A DNA stretch of 64,000 nt from Omphiscola glabra. Lineage: Eukaryota > Mollusca > Gastropoda > Lymnaeidae. The DNA lies in contig OZ024809.1 in assembly GCA_964017045.1 (NCBI GenBank), forward strand, positions 11,166,307 through 11,230,306, in the 5' to 3' direction. The position numbers and the translations under genes are program-made. Positions 13,901-25,100 of the stretch are shown one piece after another (positions within the stretch are counted from its first letter, which is position 1; the number at the start of each line of letters is the position of its first letter). The notes beneath the pieces were generated by a model. It searched no databases and was not told the DNA's origin. It worked only from the letters and a program-made list of their open reading frames with translations.

Positions 13901-16101
13901 GAACGTGGTGTGTTTAGCGGCTCATTTTCTACGATATTTTGAAAAGTTGTGATTTTGTTTGCTTTAAAAAATGGCTTTCCAAGCAATGGATAAAATTTTC
14001 AATGAACTTAGGCCTGATGAAGTAAATGAATTTCAAATTTCAGGAACCATGCCACGATCATATTATTTTAAAAGTCACAACTAATCTCATGCCCAAAATG
14101 AAGTTAATTTCTTGTTTTGTTTTTTTACTTTTCTCCAATTTTTTTCTCTCCGTGTGAATGAATATACAAAATTTCGGGAGCCATGCTACGACCGCGTTAT
14201 ATCCGAATTCGCGTTATGGCGGGGCGCGTTATAGCGAGGTTCCACTGTACTCAATATTTTAACAATGTGTAAGTACTCAATATTTTAACAATGTGTAAGC
14301 ACTCAATGTTTTAACAATGTGTAAGTACTCAATGTTTATGACGGCTAAGTTGCCCCAACATAAAAGTTTTGAGACGGTTTCACTCAACTGATGCTATACC
14401 ACCAAAACTCACCTCGGCCAGCTTCCCAGCCGGATACAACCGGTCCACACACTCTGACGTCTGCTGGGCAATGGGGATCAGCTCATTCTCAACAGAACTG
14501 TGGGACTTGGCAGCGACCTTGACGCTGAGGTCAAAGAAAGACAGAAATATATATCTTCAATATTTTGTGAGCACCTACGTTTGTGACTACATTTGTGAGC
14601 ACCTATGTTTGTAAGCACCTACATTTGTGACTACATTTGTGAGCACCTATGTTTGTGAGCACCTATGTTTGTGATCACCTATGTTTGCATTAAGCTAGAC
14701 AGATCCTATGTCTCATTGCATTAGCCTTGACTGATCCTATGTCTCATTGCATTAACCTTGACAGATCCTATGTCTCATTGCATTAATCTTGACAGATCCT
14801 ATGTCTCATTGCATTAACCTTGACAGAGCCTATGTCTCATTGCATTAACCTTGACATATCCTATGTCTCATTGCATTAACCTTGACATATCCTATGTCTC
14901 ATTGCATTAACCTTGACAGAGCGTATGTCTCATTGCATTAACCTTGACATATCCTATGTCTCATTGCATTAACCTTGACATATCCTATGTCTCATTGCAT
15001 TAAACTTGACAGAGCCTATGTCTCATTGCATTAACCTTGACAGAGCCTATGTCTCATTGCATTAACCTTGACATATCATATGTCTCATTGCATTAACCTT
15101 GACAGAGCCTATGTCTCATTGCATTAACCTTGACATATCCAATGTCTCATTGCATTAACGTTGACAGAGCCTATGTCTCATTGCATTAACCTTGACATAT
15201 CCTATGTCGCATTGCATTAATGTTGACAGAGCCTATGTCTCATTGCATTAATGTTGACAGAGCCTATGTCTCATTGCATTAACCTTGACAGAGCCTATGT
15301 CTCATTGCATTAACCTTGACAGAGCCTATGTCTCATTGCATTAACCTTGACAGAGCCTATGTTTCATTGCATTAACCTTGACAGATCCTATGTCTCATTG
15401 CATTAACCTTGACAGAGCCTATGTCTCATTGCATTAACCTTGACATATCCTATGTCTCATTGCATTAACCTTGACAGATCCTATGTCTCATTGCATTAAC
15501 CTTGACAGATCCTATGTCTCATTGCATTAACCTTGACATATCCTATGTCTCATTGCATTAACCTTGACAGAGCCTATGTCTCATTGCATTAACCTTGACA
15601 GAGCCTATGTCTCATTGCATTAACCTTGACATATCCTATGTCTCATTGCATTAACCTTTACTTTTTCTTTTGGTTGCTCTTCACAATGGTGTGTAGTCAG
15701 TTGCAGTGTGGCCCAGAATAATTCACCTTCTTCCCATATGGCCTTAAGGAAACTCAAAGTTTGGGCCCCCTTGTGGTCTAAATTATCTAGTAGAGGGGTT
15801 CTCAAACTAACAGCTTGCATGTGGCCATTAAAATTCTTCTTGTCCTTGGTTCGTGGACTTATCCTCATAAGGCCCTTTAAATGTTGTAAGTGTGAGACCC
15901 CCCTGACCTAGTTCAATATCATAAGTGGAGTGTTTGACTTGAAGTAATGAACTTGTCTTACCTTCTAATCACAGCAGACGTGGCCTCAACAAAATTCAAC
16001 AGCACCTGGGTTTCGTCTTCTGTAAGTGACAACGGCTGTGGACTCACTGGACGGTCAGTTTTCTGTTTCTCTGACCAGGACTTCAGGACACTCTCAAATG
16101 T
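7926..16101 (-). CDS. Kinase exons 22-27: C-terminal region and SAM domain
   Basis: Exons 15962-16101, 14413-14524, 10564-10662, 9339-9558, 8273-8412 and 7926-8024. The first four encode a mostly helical connector ([69 protein letters not shown]). The last two encode the SAM domain: [30 protein letters not shown] and [20 protein letters not shown]. In delta/eta kinases the SAM domain drives oligomer formation and holds the enzyme in the cytosol. The protein ends [11 protein letters not shown] at 7926-7928. The 8412 acceptor (GTGCAG) was chosen because it alone keeps phase with the preceding donor. Confidence 0.9.
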
Positions 16102-19100
16102 CTGCAATAAAATCAAATATTTTAATGATGGGTCAATATGAGTCATGTGATACAAGAATAGCTGGATGCTAAGGTTCTATGATCTTGTGGAGAGTCGTCC
16201 TCAGCTGTGGGTAAAATAGTTGTATGGAATGGACTTGTCAGCCTTGCAAGGCAGCTGTTCTCAGGGAAAGGTGTCTGTCTCAGGGAAATCAGCTGTTTCT
16301 CAGGGAAAGGTTAAACTATGAGATTTTATCCAAAGATCTGTCCAATGGTATGCAATGCCAACTCATGTGGCTCTTCTGGTTTTGTTATTCCATCAATGAA
16401 CAGCCTCTCAAACCCTCAACAAATGCGGCTAACACCTTGGCTACATATTATTATTATTATATGTTGTCTTATATAGCGCTGTACCCCAACCTAGGGCTAG
16501 GCTCACTACGCTGTACATAAAAATATTAGCAATATAATAAAATAAAATACATTTATGTAATAAAGAACAGCTGTATAGAGACAAAACAAAAACAAATGCA
16601 TATTCACCCCATCCATCCCAGAACTTTTACATGTGAAGCCATTGACATCGGCCAGCAGCATCGTTTATCGGTCAGATTTGGGGAATCGGTCGGGGTAATA
16701 GAGTTTAAAGAGATGTGTTTTGAGTGCAGTTTTGAAGGCCTGTGTGGTTGGTATATACAGCCTCTCAAACCCTCAACAAATGCTGCTAACACCTTGGCTA
16801 CATAACATGCTCATGTTTGGAGTAGATCTGTACACACAAACATGCTCATGTTTGGAGTAGATCTGTACACACAAACATGCTCAAGTTTGGAGTAGATCTG
16901 TACACACAAACATGCTCATAGCTAGCGTTTGGAGTAGATCTGTACCTACCCTGTCCCTGATCAACATCTGAGCTCTGTTTTTATGAACTATCCGCACATA
17001 TCCAGGAGGTTGTATCCATGCCTCACCATCCACTTGCACTGGCACACCCTCATCTCCAAGGATGCTCACTTTGACAGTCCTACACTGAAGAAACAATTTA
17101 AAAAAAAAAAAATATATATATAAATATATAACGGCTGTACTTTTAGTTTGAGGAAAGAAAAGTTTGCATGGTTTATCAAGATCAAGGAAATTTAAACCAG
17201 GTCAAAATGGGACCAACATTCAGGCTGTTATGACCATCATTCAGACTGTTATGACCACCATTCAGGCTGTTATGACCATCATTCAGGCTGCTATGACCAA
17301 CATTCAGGCTGTTATGACCAACATTCAGACTGTTATGACCATCATTCAGGCTGTTATGACCATCATTCAGGCTGTTATGACCATCATTCAGGCTGCTATG
17401 ACCAACATTCAGGCTGCTATGACCATCATTCAGACTGTTATGACCATCATTCAGACTGTTATGACCACCATTCAGGCTGTTATGACCATCATTCAGGCTG
17501 TTATGACCATCATTCAGGCTGCTATGACCAACATTCAGGCTGCTATGACCAACATTCAGACTGTTATGACCAACATTCAGACTGTTATGACCATCATTCA
17601 GGCTGTTATGACCAACATTCAGGCTGTTATGACCAACATTCAGACTGTTATGACCAACATTCAGACTGTTATGACCATCATTCAGGCTGTTATGACCATC
17701 ATTCAGGCTGTTATGACCAACATTCAGGCTGTTATGACCATCATTCAGGCTGTTATGACCACCATTCAGTCAGGAAAATAATTTTTTTTAAGTGTTGAAC
17801 AATTAAATATACACTTAATGATACCTGTGCTATTCGATGATGTTGAAGGTCAATGACCCTAGACATTGCCATCTGCATACCACCAAAAACAGCAACCACC
17901 TCTAAAATTCTATCATCAAAACTTGGAGCGGAGAAGTTCTGAAAACAAACCAAATACTTGCCATGTGGATATCTTAAATAAAAAAGTTATTAAACCCCCC
18001 CCTCCAAAAAAAAAAAACCCAACCCAACCAATATTAACATACATTTTCAAAATTTGTGTCCACCACATACGACATACAGTCTGCAATAACAGCACCACAT
18101 TGGCTGCTAATATTTCATGTGAGAGAAAAATAGGCAATCTGGCTTACCTCATCTTGTTTTGATCCACCCCAGAAGTTGGCCCCTCCACCATAGCTGGGAA
18201 AAGTAATAGAAAAAGTTTATATTTCAAAAAAATTATTTAGGACCAGACATTGCCCGCCAAACATTGGCGACAGCAATGCTTGAACTTCCCATCTATTAGA
18301 TATAGCCCGCCAAACATTGGTGACAGCAATGCTTGAACTTCTCATCTATTAGATATAGCCCGCCAAACATTGGTGACAGCAATGCTTGAACTTCCCATCT
18401 ATTAGATATAGCCCACCAAACATTGGTGACAGCAATGCTTGAACTTCCCATTTATTAGATATAGCTCGCCAAACATTGGCGACAGCAATGCTTGAACTTC
18501 CCATGTACTAAAGTTACTTGACAAAACATGAATTCAAGTAATGCACATTTAAGAATCCCAATTTTTGCTACATCCCTTCCCACATGATAAGTCACTGCAC
18601 ACTATTTAATTCACACCCATGAACTATATTAAATATTCTGATGTCCCAACCCCTTTTAAACTGAATATTTTTTACACCATACTTAAATTTAGACGATTTC
18701 ATTTTCTGAAAAGAAAATATTACGCGAAACACTATTGCGTTATATTTAAAAAAATATCATTTAGTGTAGTTATCGGGAATTATATTTTGCGTGCTATTGA
18801 ACTCATTATTGAACCATACTTTCAAACATTTAGAATTATTTGTAATATACTCTCAATACCAAATTCGCTGATTAGGAAGCAGTCCATTGGGAAGCAGTCC
18901 ATTAGGAAGCAGTCCATTAGGAAGCAGTCCATTAGGAAGCAGTCCATTAGGAAGCAGTCCATTAGGAACCAGTCCACAAGTCACACCAGAAGCATGACAT
19001 ATATAAGAGATAATAGTTTGGGAAACTTTTCTAAACCTCTGTGTACGTCATTTAAACCATAATATTTTCAGAAATGCAAGTTTACATTCACAAAAATCCT

Positions 19101-22100
19101 GCATGTTGAGTGGGCAACCTGGGAATGTTTGGCATCAAGATGCCCTGTAGAGAGGGCAGACCCACTTGGGAATGTTTGGCATCAAGATGCCCTGTAGAGA
19201 GGGCAGACCCACTTGGGAATGTTTGGCATCAAGATGCCCTGTAGAGAGGGCAGACCCACCTGGGAATGTTTAGCATCAAGATGCCCTGCAGAGAGGGCAG
19301 ACCCACCTGGGAATGTTGAGTATCACAATGCCCTGTAGAGAGGGCAGCGGAATCCGCTGGCCGTCACACTCCAGCAGGACTCTCTGATCCAAGTTTTTGA
19401 ATGTCTGGTTGATCATCTCCTTGCCGCCGAGGACCCCGTACCACATCATGTTCTTGGTCCGACTCCTGGAGGCGACGAGACAAAATTAGGTTACGGTCAT
19501 TTTAAACCTGACTCTTGTTATCAAAATGTCTATTTGGATTTTAATGCATCCCAGGTTCTTTATGAAAATACAAACTTCCCCTCTCATTTTCCATGTCCAG
19601 ATTATAAAATCGGTTCCCAAAATGTTACTTTTAGAATGGTCCCCAAAATGTTACTTTTAGAATGGTCCCCAAAATGTTACTTTTAGAAGGGTCCCCAAAA
19701 TGTTACTTTTAGAATGGTCCCCAAAATGTTACTTATATAATGGTCCCCAAACAGTTACTTTTAGAAGGGTCCCCAAATTGTTATTTTTAGTTGGGTTCCA
19801 TGAGACTGGAGTCCTGGGGTTGATCAGCACTGACTAGAGCCCCCCCCCCCCCCCGCCGGCCACCCCCCCCTCACTGACCTGCACTTCTCCGGGTGCTCTT
19901 CCCGTTTGTTTTGAAACTCCAATGTGATCTTAGCGTCCAGGCCAATGCCAAAGTAGTTGTTCATCACACACTTCTCTTGGTAGGATTCTCTGAAAGTTTC
20001 ACAAAGCTTACATTTCAACAACTGTCGGTCCCAAAAAAAATTATTCACTGAAAAAAACCAAAACAAATCTGAACAGACATTAAAAAAAATTAAAAAAACA
20101 AACCCTAAACCAGACATTAAAAAAATCCAACCTAAACCAGACATTAAAAAAATCCAACCTAAACCAGACATTAAAAATAAAACAAACAGATCTAAACCAG
20201 ACTTTAAAAAAAAAATATTTTTTTAACCAGATATTAATTTTTTATTTTTTTAACCAGACATTAAAAAAATCCAACCTAAACCAGGCATTAAAATAAAACG
20301 AACAGATCTAAACCAGACTTTAAAAAAAAAATTTTTTTAACCAGATATTAATTTTTTATTTTTTTAACCAGACATTAAAAAAATCCAACCTAAACCAGAC
20401 ATTAAAATAAAACAAACAGATCTAAACCAGACTCTAAAAAAAATATTTTTTAACCAGATATTAATTTTTTATTTTTTTATCCAGACATTAAGAAGCCAAA
20501 CAAAAGGGAATTCATGTGATCAGTACATAAAGACTTATTTTAGGATATATGAAAGTGACAACTTTTTCTGTTGCAATTCTTGACATTCTTAAACCCATTC
20601 AATACATTGCGCTGCAGTGTGCGTCATCCAGATTGCGGCCGATTGTGTTTAGCCACAGTCACCATCATCGCTGGTTTGTTTTCATGCCCTTGGCGCTTGA
20701 ACTTCTGCACTCAACTTTTTTGACTATAGTTTTTTGAACTTATATTCCAGAAGAGTTCCAACAACCTTTGTGTGAAATTTCATTGCGGATTTTACTACGT
20801 TTAGATCAGTGAATTCTTTGCTAGTTTTTCATGTTTTATAAATGGCAAACAGAGACCAGCTGTATGCACTGTCTTCAACCTGAACACGTTGTACTCATCC
20901 CACTATTACAGACCTGTTTACCCTCAAACTCTTAAAATCGTACAATTTCATTCATAAAATCGTTCAATCCATTATCTTAATAGTAAAAAATAAACATACA
21001 GCGCATATAATGTATGCACCTTAAAAAATCGTACACTGTACGCCAAAATCGTAAGAGTAAACAGGTCTGCTGTTAGGTCTCATCATTCAAGATTTCAATG
21101 TGTGACTGCCAAAAAAGCAAGGCAATTAATATGGACACTTTATTAGACTCAGATGACAGCAGTGAAGCACGAAGATTCAATGAAGCACGAAGATTCAATG
21201 AAGCACGAAGATTCAATGAAGAGGATCTGGATGAACGATTGCCACGTGATGAGGAATATGATTCCCCCCCCCCCCCGTCACAAAGAGACTAAAAATCACA
21301 AGGTGAAGGGAATGGAAAGGAGGACGGAAAAAAAGAAAAGAAAGAAAAGGAAGACACTAGTGCTGAGGGAAAAAATTCATGACTTAGTAATTTCTTGAGC
21401 TATTGCAAGAAAACTTACCTCATAGTATAATGCAAGAAAACTTCCCTCAAAGTATAATGCAAGAAAACTTCCCTCATGCTGCAAGAAAACTTCCCTCATA
21501 GTATACTGCAAGAAAACTTCCCTCATAGTACACTGCAAGAAAACTTCCCTCATACTGCAAGAAAACTTCCCTAATATTGCAAGAAAACTTCCCAAATATT
21601 GCAAGAAAACTTCCCTCTTACTGCAAGAAAACTTCCCTCAAAGTATAATGCAAGAAAACTTCCCTCATGCTGCAAGAAAACTTCCCTCATAGTATACTGC
21701 AAGAAAACTTCCCTCATAGTACACTGCAAGAAAACTTCCCTCATGCTGCAAGAAAACTTCCCTCATACTGCAAGAAAACTTTCCTCATACTGCAAGAAAA
21801 CTTCCCGCATATTGCAAGACAACTTGCAAAAGATAATAAATTATTCCTTTTTCAATTAGCTAAATTCTGACATGCTACATGACGAAGGTTTGATAAAAAG
21901 AAGAAAAACAAAAGGAGGGGGGGAGGGGGAGGGGTATTTAAAGTTACAAATCATCTGTTCGAATGGAATTTTAGAAAGTTCCTCTGAAAAAAAGTGACGT
22001 ACTGAATGGGTTAAAGAGCAGAATAGATGCGCCGAAATGACCATCAAAGTACTAGTTGTATTGACCAGGGTTGCACAGATTGATCTAACTGGAAGATCAC

Positions 22101-25100
22101 CCAATTAACCGAGGCAAGTGTCCAATCAAACCACTTACATTGGAATGTCTTGTTCTAACAGAGGTGAGGCGGCGGCACACAGGGCATCTGCGTTTGCCAG
22201 TAAAACTTTGCTGATAAAACCACCGCCCGCAAGGTTTTTAGCAATGGCGCTGCTTATCCCTGTTAGAGAGCAGAAAATCAAACGTTTTAATAGAGAACCA
22301 AATTAAAGAGTAAATCAAACGACCCCTAAAAACAAAATTTTTTCTTCAAAATCCTTTACATGCATTTTTTATGATTTTATTTCACATTAATATATCCAAT
22401 GACCCACTCACTTTTACACTGCAGATTTATTTCACCATCTAGGTCAGAAAAACAAAAGAAAATATCACGCACCAAAACGCACTTGCGATGTTCTTTTAAA
22501 AAAAGAATCTCATTTAGAGCAGTTGTCTGGAATTTTAATTCGTGAATTCAGTGGCATCATATTTCCTTCATATTCCCCTTGAAAAACAGGAAAAATTGAT
22601 TTTTGGGGGTTGCGGCTGAAAATTTGATAAGTCTATGTGCCAAGTTTCAGCTCGATGGGTTGGCGGAAAGTTGGTCAGAAAATTTTGCTACACACCCAGA
22701 CAGAAGGAAACACACCTACAAAAGCGACGTTAATATACAGGATTTTATTCCCCCCCCCCCCCCCTCCCTTTTGAAAGAAAGCAAGTCAGTAGTTATTGAA
22801 TTTATAAACACCCCCCCCCCCCAAATCCCAACATTGATAAAGACAAGAACCCCCCCCCCCCCCCAGTCCATACAACACTAATTACATTTTTTAAATTACA
22901 TCTTCCAACTTACCAGGTAACACAGCAGGTTGCCAAAAAGGTAAACGAATAGTCGGTAATTGCAGCTGCTGAATTTCTTCTTTGCCCTTTGACCCCGGGG
23001 AAGCACCGAGCTTTGAGTCCACACTGGCCGACCTGTTAAACGTACTCATGCTGCTGATGCGCCTTGAGGCTGGACCGAGAGGTGACCTTGACGGATCTTT
23101 TGACACACAGAGAGAAATAGCATTGCTGTTCAGAGGGTGTGCTTGTGTCGTGTGTGAGTCTGATCCCTTTAATTAACTCTCTTACAACGGGTGAGTAACT
23201 CCTAGCAAACTTGGCTAAGTAGGTCTTTACACATACAAAAATTGAGGATATTGTATTGATCACTGACAGCAGTTCACAAAGGTTTTTGATCAGCCTCCTC
23301 ATAAACATATTTAATGACATTATTTTTTAAACAGTATATAAGAAGCTGTTCCACTTATATTTGCTTTAAATTGAAATCCGTTAGAGGGGGGGGGGAAACC
23401 CGTTTCCACTACAGATTTCAAAATTAGATTACGGCGAGCTGCAAAAAGTATTTTCTAAAGCAATAAAAATAATAATAATAATAATTATGATGATAATTAA
23501 TAATCAAATGTGGACACGATCTCTTAAAGAACTGATTTCTAAACACGTATCCTTAAAGAACCTGCACTCTTCCACACAGTCTCTACTGAGAGTTCTCAGT
23601 GTGGATGGACACAGAAAAATGTCAAACGGGGTGCGCTCTTTTGAAGCAATAGCGCCAAAATAATGGAACAGTTTGCCTCAATCTTTGAGGGGAATTGAAA
23701 ATGATAAAAAACTATTTAAAAACATTCAAATACTTTTTTCTTTAAATAGATTTAAGAACACCAGAGTGCAGTGAGCATGCTAAAGTAGCATGGATACAAG
23801 AGCTATACAAGTATTCAATCAATCAATCAATCAATTATTTGATGAACAAGTCTCTAGAGATTAACATTTATTTTATGATATAGTCTGTCAATAACCTTTT
23901 ATCATTTTGAATGTAAAAACTCACCTTGGATTTGTAAGGCTGAATCCTGGTTGGAGCTGCCCAATGGTTGAATTGCTTCTGAGAAAACAGAGAAACTAGG
24001 AGCTGACCTTGAAGCTTCGTTGGCCTTGAGCATTGCTGAACCATGGAAGTTGCAATTCTCCATTTCTAAGGTCTGGGCATTTTGTTCATCGACAGCTGGG
24101 GACACAACCATTTAGAGAATATAATGGTGGGGGATAACTGGAGTGAGGTTACTGTCACTAAGAAGAGCTGGAGAGTGTAACGGTAGGAAATAACTGGGGT
24201 GAGGTTACTGTCACAAGGTAGAGTGTAACGGTAGAGCATAACTGGGGTGAGGTTACCGTCGCTAGGGACAGTTGGAGAGTGTAGCGGTAGGGCATAACTG
24301 GGGTGAGGTTACTGTCACAAGGGAGAGTGTAACGGTAGGACATAACTGGGGTGAGGTTACTGTCACAAGGGAGAGTGTAACGGTAGAGCATAACTGGGGT
24401 GAGGTTACCGTCGCTAGGGACAGTTGGAGAGTGTAGCGGTAGGGCATAACTGGGGTGAGGTTACTGTCTCTAGGGACAGTTGGAGAGTGTAACGGTAGGG
24501 CATAACTGGGGTGAGGTAACGGATGATTAACCCACACATTTCACAAATGTCTGGATGTCATGCCACTACAGCAAACTATACAAGGCTTTTATCTGACCAA
24601 CTTATGTCAAAGCATTTTATTGAAATTGTTATATTTCAAATAAAGCCAACTGGGCAGTTTCATTACTTGCTACCTTGAAAATCACGTTTGTAAATATTTG
24701 GGTCTTAATTTAACAATAGGAGAAGCTGTATAATTTAACAATAGGAGAAGCTGTATAATTTTACAATAGGAGAAGCTGTATAATTTTAGAATAGGAGAAG
24801 CTGTATAATTTTACAATAGGAGAAGCTGTATAATTTTACAATAGGAGAAGCTGTATAATTTTAGAATAAGAGATGCTGTATAATTTTACAATAGGAGAAG
24901 CTGCATAATTTTACAGCAGGAACTGACCTCGTTCTGTGTGTTCTATGATTTGGCGCACCGCCTTCTTCAAGCTGTTCGCCCTGGACATCAGAGCCTCTCG
25001 GGATTTGAACACCTGCTGATAGAGGTAAAAAACAGGAAGCATACAGAACTGAGAAGACGACTGAGAAGACAACTGAGAAGACAACTGAGAAGACAACTGA

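Larger units (their letters stand above)
20593..22010 (+). mobile_element. Degenerate piggyBac-like element
   Basis: Left end follows TTAA (20589-20592) as aCCCATTCAATACATTGCG; right end is ACGTACTGAATGGG followed by TTAA (22011-22014). The ends match as inverted repeats (CCCATTCA.TAC) with one extra base at the left. Inside, from 21129, a short + strand frame begins [18 protein letters not shown], acidic and similar in style to the N-terminus of piggyBac transposases, but it soon meets a poly(C) run and stops. A CAGACCTG MITE and a tandem array are nested within it. Confidence 0.5.

Noticed and set aside
14690..15655. 31-bp direct repeats as a CRISPR array
   Set aside because: Units are head-to-tail with no unique spacers, in an animal intron.
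17164..17781. 205-codon + strand frame with IQAVMTI repeats
   Set aside because: 21-bp intronic minisatellite lying between two minus-strand kinase exons.
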